A DNA stretch of 60,000 nucleotides from Nematostella vectensis (lineage: Eukaryota; Cnidaria; Anthozoa; Actiniaria; Edwardsiidae), in contig NC_064034.1 of assembly GCF_932526225.1 (NCBI RefSeq), forward strand, positions 20,799,747-20,859,746, in the 5' to 3' direction. This document shows, piece by piece, positions 26,664-36,824 of this stretch. Within the stretch, counting starts at the first letter, position 1, and every line of letters starts with the position of its first letter. A program made the translations under genes and the position numbers. The notes under the pieces are model-generated. The model did not search any database, had not been told where the DNA came from, and saw only the letters and a program-made list of their open reading frames with translations.

Positions 26664-27959
26664 ATGGCTGGTTTGATAGAAATGGAGAACCTGAAGGTGA
26701 AAGATCTGAAAGCCCTCGCCAAGGAGCGGGGTATCCCAAGATATTACTGGATGCGGAGAGCCGAACTCGTCGGAGCGCTGACCAGCACGTCACCACCACC
26801 ACCACCCCGACGGGTTCCTTTACCCAAACTTGTCAAAGGACTGCCACGACCACCCCGCATTACCCCGTCCAACACGTCGGAGAGTATTCTCGACGGCCCG
26901 ATACCTGAGATTAATGTCCCTATTCTAAAACCCTCCCAACCCCCACGGAGTTCCCGCGTCCAATCACTCAAGCATTTTGCAAACAGGGCGGCCAACTTGA
27001 TCAAGAGCGAGTTAGACAAGTTTGCGGATTGGATACTATCTTATGTCCCTGAGCCCATCAAAAAGACCGTCAAAGAGGCTGCAGATAAACGGGTCGAACG
27101 TCTGAAGGAGAGGATTAAGCGTCTACACGAGGAGGTGGAGGATCGCTTCACACCCAAGGAACAACAGACGGCGTTGAAGGGGTATCTTAAAACCCACGGA
27201 ATAGCCGGGCAGAGAGGTTACGACCCCAAGACATTCATCGCCAGAATCAAACCGAAAGTCTTAGAGCTCATCAGTCAACAAAAAAAGCCTATCAAAGTGA
27301 AGTTTATCTTTACTTGTGGGTTTATAAAAGAGGATCCGGCTACAGCTCAGATCGAAGAAGAACTGGGATATTTTCATACAGAAAAGCCCGAGATTGTGAC
27401 AGAGTCGACTGATCTCTCTGATTTGTTCGATACGATGACAAATTATTTACTCGGATTAGTTGAGCTGTTCCAGAAGCAAGGCTCCGGATGGCAGTTTGAC
27501 CAAGTGGAATACTTTGACATCAACATAGATCCCTTTGAACCGCTTTCTGGGTCTTCCTATATTCCGCTGCCGCCGAAACTAGCGTCTAAGAAGGCGATCA
27601 TCAATGTTAAGAACGAGAATGATCACGAATGTTTCAAGTGGGCAGTAACCTCTGCTGTGTATCCTAGGGAGAAAGATCCTCAAAGGTTCAGTAAACAAAT
27701 GATAGAGAACTCTGAGAAATTCGACTGGTCAGGGATAGAGTTCCCCGTCTCACTAAAACAGATTGACAAGTTCGAGAAACAGAACCAGTATACGGTTAAT
27801 GTGTTTGGATACGAAACCAAAGTATATCCATTGAGAATCAGTGAGAAGGATCCAGATAATGCAATCAACTTACTTCTCATCTCGGATGATGAGACGAATC
27901 ATTACTGCTGGATAAAGAATATGATGAGATTAGTATCTACTAAGCGAGATATGGGGTGA
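26664..27959 (+). pseudogene. truncated duplicate of element A DNA polymerase B N-terminal region (431 aa)
   Basis: Copy 1 of the polymerase 5' end. It encodes the SAP-like N-terminal segment (LKVKDLKALAKERGI...RRAELVGAL), a Pro-rich linker with PEINVP, and the N-terminal extension typical of Polinton polymerases (GSSYIPLPPKLASKKAIINV). It leaves polymerase sequence at the duplication border (27941) and terminates 6 codons into unrelated spacer. No exonuclease or polymerase motif is present. Unlike copy 2, codon 183 is a sense codon, so this copy could express a stand-alone N-terminal protein; whether it does is unknown. Confidence 0.9.
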
Positions 27960-28145
27960 TTTGTTTACGCGCGTTTGTTGATTATTTGCGCGCACTGTTC
28001 TTTGTCATCTCACCAATTATGATTGTTCACGCGCGTCTGTTGATTATTTGAGCGCACTGTTTACTGTCATCTCATCAATTCTGATTGTTTACGCGCGTCT
28101 ATTGTTTATCTATGCACACTGTTGTTTGTCATCTAACCAATTCTG
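27942..28145. repeat. spacer between duplication copies: three about 62-bp tandem units
   Basis: 204 bp with three imperfect units built from ttgtttacgcgcgtttgttg, attatttgcgcgcactgtt and tgtcatctcaccaattctga. It does not belong to the polymerase gene and is absent from the other junction. It is filler or a small satellite at the duplication breakpoint. Confidence 0.8.
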
Positions 28146-28750
28146 ATGATAAAAAAATACTTGGTATGGAGTGAAACGTGTTTTTAATCACCACGAGCTA
28201 ACAGGATATCGAGTCTTTGAATTCGAAGTTTGGAGTTAATTTTGGATAAATGCAGTGGATTAGAGAGTGCTCATTGTTTACCGGGGAGGGGGCTGTTGTT
28301 AATGAAGAAATTGCCTTCCAAATTTCAAACTTAGTAAAGCACAAAAATGGTGTGAATCTTTATACTACAATTTTTAATATAATTTCTCTTTGGTAGATTT
28401 CAGTCACAGAGATATAAAAATCGGAGCCGCTACGCAGGCTATCGCTAGGGCAGACAGCTTTTCTTCCTTAAGTTCTCCCTCCTCTAACCTAGCCTGAGCT
28501 TACTTCTCGGCATTATCTCCCTAGCCCTATTCTACGTGAAGTATTGACCATGTGGTCTTACATTAAATACAATCCTCGGGTACCCTGGGTGTCCGAGTTC
28601 GCAGAGAACAATGTGGAACAAGGCCGGCGAAGGGGGAAGGGTTCTCAGGGATGCAACCATTACTGACCTATTCCTCTGCCGGGGGGGGGGGGGGGGGGAC
28701 TGGGGGGTTTCATAGAAACGAGTGAGAGGCGCGGATCGCCTTTCCGGGTC

Positions 28751-29279
28751 AGTAGTAGGGTTTTGGCGCAGCTGGCGCAACTTTTTGATCTCCCCAAATT
28801 TCATTCCAAAATGGCGCAAAAGTCTCCGCGCACCTCCGCCAAGCCTCGCGACCTGCGCATGCGCGAGTTTACCAGAGATCTCTTGCACGACCACGCCCAC
28901 CCGTCAATCACTTTGTCACGTGATAGCCAAGCCCACCCGTCAATCACTTTGTCACGTGACGGCCACGCCCACCTGTCAATCATTTTGTAAAAAACCTGTC
29001 AATCACTTTGTCAAGAACCTGTCAATCATTTTGTCAAGAACCTGTCAATCATTTTGTAAAAAACCCGTCAATCACTTTGTCACGTGACGGCCACGCCCAC
29101 CTGTCAATCATTTTGTAAAAAACCTGTCAATCACTTTGTCAAGAACCTGTCAATCATTTTGTCAAGAACCTGTCAATCATTTTGTAAAAAACCTGTCAAT
29201 CACTTTGTCACGTGATAGCCAAGCCCACCCGTCAATCACTTTGTCACGTGTCGCACCTAGGGGGAGCTCGAGGGGGCTA
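28751..29279 (+). repeat. element A left TIR, inner (original) copy with iterons
   Basis: Same 529 bp as 26085-26613 with 13 iterons. Together with 46228-46756 it bounds an 18.0-kb element. Confidence 0.95.
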
Positions 29280-29311
29280 GCCTCTCAGCTTCACATCTAA
29301 AAAAAGCTTTT

Positions 29312-29329
29312 GAAAAGTGGTTTAAAGAC
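29312..29329 (+). promoter_or_regulatory. GTGGTTTAAAGAC promoter-like motif before full-length polymerase
   Basis: gaaaagtggtttaaagac ends directly at the ATG of the polymerase (29330). Identical to the word in copy 1 and shared with right-end genes on the opposite strand. Confidence 0.6.
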
Positions 29330-32300
29330 ATGGCTGGTTTGATAGAAATGGAGAACCTGAAGGTGAAAGATCTGAAAGCCCTCGCCAAGGAGCGGGGTAT
29401 CCCAAGATATTACTGGATGCGGAGAGCCGAACTCGTCGGAGCGCTGACCAGCACGTCACCACCACCACCACCCCGACGGGTTCCTTTACCCAAACTTGTC
29501 AAAGGACTGCCACGACCACCCCGCATTACCCCGTCCAACACGTCGGAGAGTATTCTCGACGGCCCGATACCTGAGATTAATGTCCCTATTCTAAAACCCT
29601 CCCAACCCCCACGGAGTTCCCGCGTCCAATCACTCAAGCATTTTGCAAACAGGGCGGCCAACTTGATCAAGAGCGAGTTAGACAAGTTTGCGGATTGGAT
29701 ACTATCTTATGTCCCTGAGCCCATCAAAAAGACCGTCAAAGAGGCTGCAGATAAACGGGTCGAACGTCTGAAGGAGAGGATTAAGCGTCTACACGAGGAG
29801 GTGGAGGATCGCTTCACACCCAAGGAACAACAGACGGCGTTGAAGGGGTATCTTAAAACCCACGGAATAGCCGGGTAGAGAGGTTACGACCCCAAGACAT
29901 TCATCGCCAGAATCAAACCGAAAGTCTTAGAGCTCATCAGTCAACAAAAAAAGCCTATCAAAGTGAAGTTTATCTTTACTTGTGGGTTTATAAAAGAGGA
30001 TCCGGCTACAGCTCAGATCGAAGAAGAACTGGGATATTTTCATACAGAAAAGCCCGAGATTGTGACAGAGTCGACTGATCTCTCTGATTTGTTCGATACG
30101 ATGACAAATTATTTACTCGGATTAGTTGAGCTGTTCCAGAAGCAAGGCTCCGGATGGCAGTTTGACCAAGTGGAATACTTTGACATCAACATAGATCCCT
30201 TTGAACCGCTTTCTGGGTCTTCCTATATTCCGCTGCCGCCGAAACTAGCGTCTAAGAAGGCGATCATCAATGTTAAGAACGAGAATGATCACGAATGTTT
30301 CAAGTGGGCAGTAACCTCTGCTGTGTATCCTAGGGAGAAAGATCCTCAAAGGTTCAGTAAACAAATGATAGAGAACTCTGAGAAATTCGACTGGTCAGGG
30401 ATAGAGTTCCCCGTCTCACTAAAACAGATTGACAAGTTCGAGAAACAGAACCAGTATACGGTTAATGTGTTTGGATACGAAACCAAAGTATATCCATTGA
30501 GAATCAGTGAGAAGGATCCAGATAATGCAATCAACTTACTTCTCATCTCGGATGATGAGACGAATCATTACTGCTGGATAAAGAATATGATGAGATTAGT
30601 ATCTACTCAAATTGATGAGTTTCATCATACTCGTTTTTTATGCTGTAGATGTCTGAACTCGTTTCGGTGCAAACAATCATTAGAAAAACATTCTGAATGC
30701 TGCGGCAATCATGAAGCGGTTGGAATAGAGATGCCTAAGATAGATAAGGATGGAAATCTACCCCACATTAAATTCAAAAACTACAACAGAAAAATGCGTG
30801 TCCCCTTTGTTGTCTATGCCGACTTTGAGAGCTTCACAGAGAATATAGACACTTGCTCCCCAGATGAGAGTAAAAGCTTCACTAAGCAATACCAGAAGCA
30901 CAAACCGTCTGGTTTCTGCTATCTCATCAAGTGTTTCGACGGAGATATATCCCCACCCGAGCTTGTACGATACACAGCTGAATCTCCAGACGAAGATATC
31001 CCACAGCTTTTCGTAGAGTCTTTGGAGTCAGACATTAAGAAAATTTACGATAAGTTCAGGTTCCCTAAGAAGGTGAAAATGACTCCGAAGGACAAAATCG
31101 CCTATAACGACGCCACTCACTGTCACATCTGTGAGGGTGAATTAGGGGAAGACAAGGTTTTGGACCATTGCCACCTCACCGGAAAGTACAGAGGTGCTGC
31201 TCACAACGCATGCAACTTAGATCACAAAATTCCAAAGTTCTTTCCTGTTATCTTTCACAATCTGTCTGGGTACGACAGCCATCTATTTATCAAGAACCTT
31301 GGTACATCGGAAGGTAAAATAAACTGTATACCTAATAACGAGGAAAAGTATATTTCTTTCACAAAACAGATTGTAGTCGACAGTTTCACGAACAAGGAGG
31401 GCAACAAGATTGATGTTAAACGTGATATCAGATTTATCGACAGTTTCAGGTTTATGTCGGCCAGTCTCGACAGTCTAGTAGGTAATATGTCAAGGGAGTG
31501 CTTCAAAAACATGGCGGAGTACTATGAGGGGGAGGAGCTCCAGCTGTTGTTGAGGAAGGGTGTTTTCCCTTACGACTGGTTCGACGGCTTTAGCAAGCTC
31601 GACGCAACACAGCTCCCACAGAGAGAGGCATTCCACTCCAAACTCAACGACACCGACATATCGGAGGAGGATCACCTGCACGCGCGGAGAGTGTGGGAGG
31701 TCTTTAGGATGGGGACCATGAGGGATTACCACAATCTGTACCTAGAGTCGGATGTGTTGCTTTTAGCTGACGTTTTCGAGAACTTTAGGGACGTTTGTCT
31801 CAAGAATTACGGTCTGGACCCCGCTTGGTACTACACAGCGCCAGGGTTGGCTTGGGATGCAGCGTTGAAGACCACCAAGGTGAGTCTAGAGCTTCTGACG
31901 GACTACGACATGTTGCTCATGATTGAGGAGGGCATCCGTGGGGGTGTCTCCATGATAAGCAACAGACATGGGGAGGCAAATAACCCTTACATGAAGGAGT
32001 ATGACCCTGACCTACCCACAAAATATATCACCTACCTTGATGCTAACAATTTGTATGGCTGGGCGATGAGCAACCCTTTACCGACTCACAGTTTCAGGTG
32101 GATGGGTGACCAAGAGCTGTCAGGTTGGAGAGACCGCCCATGCATTCTGGAGGTTGACTTGGAGTACCCTCATCACCTACATGACTTACACAACGATTAC
32201 CCACTAGCCCCGGAATCTATCGGGCTAGGCAATGTGGACAAGTTGGTCCCCAACCTTAACGACAAGACAAAGTACGTTATCCACCATGAGACTCTGAGAC

Positions 32301-33256
32301 TTTATGTGAGTTTTGGGCTAAAAGTCACCAAGATTCACAGGGGTGTCACTTTTGAGGAGTCTGCTTGGCTGGAGCCCTACATTGACTTGAACACCGATCT
32401 GAGAGCCAAAGCGACAAACGATTTTGAGAAAGATTTTTTCAAGTTAATGAACAACTCTGTTTTCGGGAAAACCATGGAGAACATTAGGAACAGGGTGGAC
32501 ATTCGGTTGGTGACGGACGAGAAGCAGGCCAAGAAGCTCATATCAAAGCCGAACTATCAACATCGCACCATCTTTTGTGAGAATCTAGCCGCCATCCACA
32601 TGAAGAAGACAAAGCTGATCTTCAACAAGCCTGTCTACTTGGGCATGTCCATTCTGGACCTGAGTAAGACGCTCATGTACGATTTCCACTACAACTTCGT
32701 CAAGCCCAAGTACGGTGAGGATGCAAAGCTCTTATTCACTGATACTGACAGCCTGATGTATGAGATCGAGACGAAAGACTTTTACGAGGACATCAGCGGG
32801 GATGTGAGGTCCATGTTCGACACCAGCAACTTTCCGAAGGGTCACCCATCTGGTATTGAGGTGGGTGTGAACAAGAAAGTCATCGGAATGTTTAAAGATG
32901 AGGCTGGGGGCCAGCAAATCACAGAATTTGTAGGACTGAGGGCCAAACTTTACTCGTACAAGATGGATGAAGGTAAAGAAGAAAAGAAATGTAAGGGCGT
33001 CAAGAGAGCAGTCGTCAAGAAGAGCATCGGTTTCGATGACTACAAGGATTGCTTATTTGGTAAGAAACCTCAGATGAGACTTATGAATGTCATCAGAAGT
33101 CATAAGCATGATGTTTACACTGAAACGGTGAACAAGGTCGCTCTATCTCATGAGGATGATAAACGGGTCATCTGTGATGATGGTATTCACACCTTCGCTC
33201 ACGGTCATTTCAGAACGCTATTAGGTGGCGGCTCAGTATCTTCAGGGACGACTTGA
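29330..33256 (+). pseudogene. element A protein-primed family B DNA polymerase, one internal nonsense codon
   Basis: Replicates the element DNA, expected to use a terminal protein as primer. In order: SAP-like N-terminus; PEINVP linker; a Polinton-specific extension; a C2H2-like zinc finger (CCRCLNSF...H...C) near 30640; exonuclease motifs (YADFES, HNLSGYDSHLF, YLESDVLLLADVF); an inserted Endo VII/HNH-like zinc site (CHICEGEL...DHCHLTGKYRG...CN); palm motif A (YLDANNLYGW); motif B (KLMNNSVFGKTMENIRNR); motif C with DTD (LLFTDTDSLMYE); and a Lys-rich thumb motif. A TAG at 29876-29878 interrupts codon 183 of about 1,308; the frame is otherwise open, and downstream translation could restart at 29963. 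The 3' end overlaps the convergent integrase by 52 nt. Confidence 0.95.
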
Positions 33257-34197
33257 AGTTCTTCCCTAACGAACGACCTCCTTGGAGCGCCTTCGGAGAG
33301 GTAGTACAACACAGGCTGTCCAACTGAAACAACACTGCGTGATAGATCAAACACTTTTAAACTCCAAATAGGATCTGTGGCTCGTCTGCGTTCACCTCCT
33401 TCCTCTTCTCCAGGAGCTAATAGATATCTAACTCTAACCCCTGGTGGTAGTCTAACTTCATCAAGTCCAACAGGCCGCTTATACGTTGGAGGATCAATAT
33501 CAACCTCTTTCAAACCAATAGATTTTGCAGGCTCTTTGCCAGTAATTCTTATGGGTTGACTATTCAGAGTTTTCAAAACATCTGGCAATCGTTTCACCCA
33601 AACTCTAGACCGATCATCGCTAATCATTTCTTGAGCATACTGATGAGAAAACAACCTCTCCGCCAGTGTTCTATTGGCGCGTTCGACAAAAGCCTGTGCG
33701 CGATGGTTCCCAGCTTCGCTTCGCTGGATGGTAACCCCCTTCTTTTTCATAATCTTCGTTACCTCTCCCCTAAATTCTGTCCCCGGATCGACAATCACCG
33801 TATGAGGCCATTTAAGTTTTCTGGAGTATATCTTTTCAAACCCTTTAGCAATTCCACTCGAATCCTTGGTAGTCAGTGCTTCTGCATCTTTATATCTCGA
33901 GGCAATATCAATCACGACCAACGCGTAACGGTAGGTTTTTCTGCCTACGTTATCGTGGGGCATAAACAACAGATCGGCTTGGTGGATCTGATTAGGTTTA
34001 TTCACAGTCCAATGCGGTCTGGGGACATACTTTGGAGCTGGGAGATAGATCTGCCACAACGCCTGTTTTTCAAGCCACTTCTTAGCCTCGGCTTCACTGA
34101 CTTTAGCGACACTAGCTAACTTAGAAATAGCTGAATACCCTTTCCAGTATCCATCGGTGGAATAGTATATTTTTGATAACCTGCTTTCGTTACTCAT
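33205..34197 (-). CDS. element A integrase (retroviral-type rve, DDE)
   Basis: Inserts the element into host DNA, making short target duplications (5 bp here). 330 aa. It has an N-terminal helical region, then an RNase H-like catalytic core with the acidic triad in HQADLLF, VDPGTEF and AFVERANRTLAERLF. The C-terminal SH3/chromo-like tail has the hallmark ATDPIWSLKVFDLS...VGQPVLYYL seen in Polinton integrases. The gene is intact and convergent with the polymerase. Its ATG shares the TTTAAAGATT motif at 34197-34206 with the divergent capsid gene. Element B carries a related but broken copy at 50.0-51.0 kb. Confidence 0.95.
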   Translation of the reverse strand: MSNESRLSKIYYSTDGYWKGYSAISKLASVAKVSEAEAKKWLEKQALWQIYLPAPKYVPRPHWTVNKPNQIHQADLLFMPHDNVGRKTYRYALVVIDIASRYKDAEALTTKDSSGIAKGFEKIYSRKLKWPHTVIVDPGTEFRGEVTKIMKKKGVTIQRSEAGNHRAQAFVERANRTLAERLFSHQYAQEMISDDRSRVWVKRLPDVLKTLNSQPIRITGKEPAKSIGLKEVDIDPPTYKRPVGLDEVRLPPGVRVRYLLAPGEEEGGERRRATDPIWSLKVFDLSRSVVSVGQPVLYYLSEGAPRRSFVREELQVVPEDTEPPPNSVLK

Positions 34198-34230
34198 TTA
34201 AAGATTATCTCTCTTTTCTTAAAATAAAAG
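34197..34230. promoter_or_regulatory. bidirectional promoter region between integrase and capsid gene
   Basis: Only 33 bp separate the two divergent ATGs. The stretch contains TTTAAAGATTATCT, the class of motif also seen before 36825, 37295, 37552 and 38013. It probably serves at least the capsid gene. Confidence 0.55.
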
Positions 34231-35469
34231 ATGGCACAAGCGATATCAGAAAAAATTAACCCAAACAGGATCCCGCGGGAACCCTTCGGCCTGAAAGCGG
34301 AATCGTCGCTGAATCGAATTACATTCAATCCCTCATCGGCAAGTCCTGGAGAAACCCTCTATATAAATATTCCAAAACTTGCTGAAAATGTAGTGATTGT
34401 TCCAGGTAGTGTATCCTTACTATTTGACTTAAACGTCACAGGACACGCGAATAATACTCTCGTCAACAACGTTGGCCGGAACCTAGTGTCAAGGCTCAAG
34501 ATTCTTTTCGGTGGAGAAACACTACAGGATACTCAAAGATACGATCTCTTCCAAACCTATCACGACTTATACTTACAAGCTGAAGATCGTGAGGATAGAA
34601 TAAAACAAGGTATCTCCTCTGAAAACATGAGGAAGCTCAGGACAAATGCAGGTGACAAAGCGACATCAGATGCTAAGGAAGTAGCTCTTGCAGCAGTTCA
34701 CAACACCAAGTACTGCATTCCACTCGACCATCCTATTCTCGGCGAGCATGGGGTCTTTTATCCAAAGGCGTTACCTCATCCGCTAATCTTTGAAATTACT
34801 CTAGCCCCAGTTTCCGACGTCGTTGTTTATGCTGACACGGTCAAGACTCCAACGTACACAATCACAAACCTCGAGTTGGAATATGCTTGCATCTCAAGTG
34901 AATACTTGGCTCGTGAGGCGTTGTCGGCTTATCAGGTTGGTAGAGGATTCTTTTACGAGAACGTCATTCTCCACAAAACGTTCACCATTTCCAAACCTAA
35001 TGATGGTGTCATAAACGAGCACATTAATCTGCCGAGGAGGTCAATGACAGGGATATTGCGTCTGTTCACAGAGAGCTACACAGGAGGAGCAAGGGATTCC
35101 GAAAAGTTTGTCAATCCAAGTATCACATCGATCAACATTAATGTGGATGGCATGCCAAACCGTCTCTACTCCAAGGGGATGATACCGCCGGACCTCTGGG
35201 AGTCGGTAAAGAAACGTTTCGGTAGAGAGGGTGTCAAGCAAAAGGATTTTTACGCTAATAACAAGTTTGCTCTGTGGGTCGACTTGAGGGCACACCCAGA
35301 TAACAGCATTCACGGAGGGGGCCTGGTCTTGAACAACACGCGGGACGGAGTAAAACTGGAAATGAAACGAAAAGTTGGAGGAACGGGAAACATCACCTGC
35401 TACATGTTTGTAGTAGCCGACGCGTTGATGGAGGTTATGAACTCGAATTTGAGAGCAATCATGTATTAA
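34231..35469 (+). CDS. element A major capsid protein (double jelly-roll, hexon-like)
   Basis: 412 aa, positioned between integrase and packaging ATPase as in adintoviruses/Polintons. It is beta-rich without Cys clusters or membrane segments. It contains typical capsid stretches (PKLAENVVIVPGSVSLLFDL, NNVGRNLVSRLKILFGG) and a second beta-rich half ending in NSNLRAIMY. In this virus group such proteins form trimeric double-jelly-roll capsomers. Identification rests on context and sequence style, not on a structural match. It is intact, with no counterpart found in element B. Confidence 0.85.
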   Translation: MAQAISEKINPNRIPREPFGLKAESSLNRITFNPSSASPGETLYINIPKLAENVVIVPGSVSLLFDLNVTGHANNTLVNNVGRNLVSRLKILFGGETLQDTQRYDLFQTYHDLYLQAEDREDRIKQGISSENMRKLRTNAGDKATSDAKEVALAAVHNTKYCIPLDHPILGEHGVFYPKALPHPLIFEITLAPVSDVVVYADTVKTPTYTITNLELEYACISSEYLAREALSAYQVGRGFFYENVILHKTFTISKPNDGVINEHINLPRRSMTGILRLFTESYTGGARDSEKFVNPSITSININVDGMPNRLYSKGMIPPDLWESVKKRFGREGVKQKDFYANNKFALWVDLRAHPDNSIHGGGLVLNNTRDGVKLEMKRKVGGTGNITCYMFVVADALMEVMNSNLRAIMY

Positions 35470-35497
35470 AAAGGACTTGTGTGATAATACAAAAAGA

Positions 35498-36124
35498 ATG
35501 GAAGAATTACGGGAAAAAGTTCCTTTTCATTGTATTATCACAGGACCTACTAATTGTGGGAAGACAAAGTACCTCACGGAACAGCTCCGAGGGCCGTTCC
35601 GGCATGTGTTTGAATACATTGTGTTGATTTGTCCGACTTATGCGAAAAACAAGTCCTATCGTAGATTTGCTCACGGAGATAAACGTTTCTTGGTATTATC
35701 GCCGGATGCTAGTAACACCGATGAGATTAACGAGTTACTAACAGATTGTGCGGTGTTATTTTCTGGTACAAATACGTTACTCGTTTTGGATGACTGTGCT
35801 GTATCGAAAGATCTAAAGCAACGCTCGAACAAGTTTATCAATCTAGCGTTCTCAGGGAGACACGAAGGATTATCAGTGTGGGTATTGACACAACAATTAA
35901 CATCCATAGCAAAGCCCTTCCGTGATAACGTCGCCTGTGTGGTCACATTCCATAATCCATCTCAAATTGGCACCAAAACACTGTTTGAAGATTATGGAGG
36001 TGATTTAGACGTCGAGACTCGTAAAAAGTTCGTAGAACTGCTGAAAACTGAAAAGTATTCCAGACTCTGTTTCTGTCTACGGCATCCATTCCAAAATTAT
36101 TTAGAGATTCCTGCGACGCGGTGA
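35498..36124 (+). CDS. element A genome packaging ATPase (FtsK/HerA, A32-like)
   Basis: Pumps DNA into the capsid. About 208 aa from the ATG at 35498. Walker A is GPTNCGKT near residue 17, Walker B is TLLVLDDC, and a sensor-like WVLTQQLTS follows, all in the usual order for Polinton/PLV ATPases. Start chosen at the ATG because the upstream codons overlap the capsid gene trailer; only a 28-bp gap separates it from the capsid stop, suggesting coordinated late expression. Element B has a relative with one stop codon directly after Walker B (53140-53775). Confidence 0.95.
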   Translation: MEELREKVPFHCIITGPTNCGKTKYLTEQLRGPFRHVFEYIVLICPTYAKNKSYRRFAHGDKRFLVLSPDASNTDEINELLTDCAVLFSGTNTLLVLDDCAVSKDLKQRSNKFINLAFSGRHEGLSVWVLTQQLTSIAKPFRDNVACVVTFHNPSQIGTKTLFEDYGGDLDVETRKKFVELLKTEKYSRLCFCLRHPFQNYLEIPATR

Positions 36125-36147
36125 GCTCTAGGGCTAGCCCCTCGAAG
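36123..36147. repeat. dispersed GC-rich hairpin repeat (gagctcta...ctagcccctcg)
   Basis: One of the element A-specific repeats with consensus GAGCTCGAGGGGNTAGCCYCTCG. This copy lies exactly at the ATPase stop codon and before the next gene. Confidence 0.6.
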
Positions 36148-36160
36148 TGGTTTAAAAACA
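36145..36160 (+). promoter_or_regulatory. AGTGGTTTAAAAAC promoter-like motif
   Basis: Located about 24-39 bp before the ATG at 36184. It combines the GTGG-TTTAAA core of the polymerase promoter word with the wider spacing seen for virion genes. Confidence 0.5.
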
Positions 36161-36183
36161 TCTTGGTCTACTTACAAAATAAG

Positions 36184-36714
36184 ATGGCAAGCATTGAGGA
36201 TTATATGGAAGAGGAGCCTAAGTCTAAGGGGAGCTCGAAGGGTGAGCCTCTCGAAGACGATGTTGAAGTCAAACGAGAATCGCTGGCTATTCTCGCATCT
36301 CTTGGGACTACGAAGGAATTTCTTGGTGTGGACATGAGTTTAGGGGATATCAAGAAGCTCTCGGCGAAAGACGTCGAAAAGTACTTTGTTCGCTACCAGA
36401 CTGTCTTAGGCAAACAAGTTACTGATGGATTAGTAGAATCAGCACTTCAAGTGGTGTCTCAAGTCATTTCCTACGTGGTTCCTGTAGATGACACCGAAGC
36501 GCTTAGCAAAGACTTACAGAACGACGAGTTGGTTAAACGTGAATTGTCAAACTTTGCAGGTCTCTTGGTGTTGAAGGGAGGAAGGATGGTAGCACTTGCT
36601 AGCGGTCTCTTTCGGGTCGCTAAGCATGTTAAACTAACACCTTCTTCACAGGAGACTTCCAACAAACTTCAAGAAGTTCCAAGCACAACTGAGCAAACTC
36701 TTGAGCACACCTGA
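36184..36714 (+). CDS. conserved Polinton protein of unknown function (176 aa)
   Basis: Acidic N-terminus followed by a helical domain (LGDIKKLSAKDVEKYFVRYQ) and a C-terminal hydrophobic helix pair (LLVLKGGRMVALASGLF). Start at the ATG 36184, downstream of a TTTAAA motif. A clear relative in element B (52440-53056, minus) lies at the same place after the ATPase, so the gene belongs to the ancestral structural module; it may be a minor virion or membrane-associated protein. Codons 15-24 are formed by a copy of the dispersed hairpin repeat. The 3' end runs into a gagcacac-type repeat. Confidence 0.75.
   Translation: MASIEDYMEEEPKSKGSSKGEPLEDDVEVKRESLAILASLGTTKEFLGVDMSLGDIKKLSAKDVEKYFVRYQTVLGKQVTDGLVESALQVVSQVISYVVPVDDTEALSKDLQNDELVKRELSNFAGLLVLKGGRMVALASGLFRVAKHVKLTPSSQETSNKLQEVPSTTEQTLEHT
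36231..36255. repeat. dispersed hairpin repeat inside the 176-aa gene
   Basis: gagctcgaagggtgagcctc: a diverged copy of the element A hairpin repeat that is in frame and translated within the acidic N-terminus. Confidence 0.55.
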
Positions 36715-36785
36715 GCACAACTGAGCAAGCTCTTGAGCACGTCTAAGCAAGCTCTTGAGCACACCTGAGCAAGCTCTTGAGCATG
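36685..36785 (+). repeat. short tandem repeat ttgagcacacctgagcaagc
   Basis: Four to five imperfect copies of a unit of about 25 bp (cttgagcacacctgagcaag) straddle the stop codon of the 176-aa gene and the following spacer. The array probably extended or shortened the C-terminus of that protein. Confidence 0.75.
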
Positions 36786-36790
36786 ATGTG

Positions 36791-36803
36791 ATTTAAAGAT
36801 TCT
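36791..36803 (+). promoter_or_regulatory. ATTTAAAGATTCT promoter-like motif
   Basis: Lies about 22 bp before the ATG at 36825 and follows the element A pattern TTTAAAGATT plus an AT-rich tract to the start. Confidence 0.55.
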
Positions 36804-36824
36804 TTATTCAGTGAGTAAAGAATC

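Larger units (their letters stand above)
25477..27941. repeat. tandem segmental duplication, copy 1 (host flank plus left end of both elements)
   Basis: This 2,465-bp segment recurs almost identically at 28146-30607. It starts in host DNA at atgataaaaaaatac, passes the left tip of element B and the left TIR of element A, and ends within the polymerase gene after atctact. Visible differences from copy 2 are a G-run of 21 against 18 and one base in the polymerase codon 183 (CAG here, TAG in copy 2). Confidence 0.95.
28146..30607. repeat. tandem segmental duplication, copy 2
   Basis: 2,462 bp matching 25477-27941. It includes a second CTCTGCC plus G-run (element B tip), a second GGGTC at 28746-28750 and a second element A left TIR. 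Its right edge continues into the full polymerase gene, so this copy marks the original left end of element A. Confidence 0.95.
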
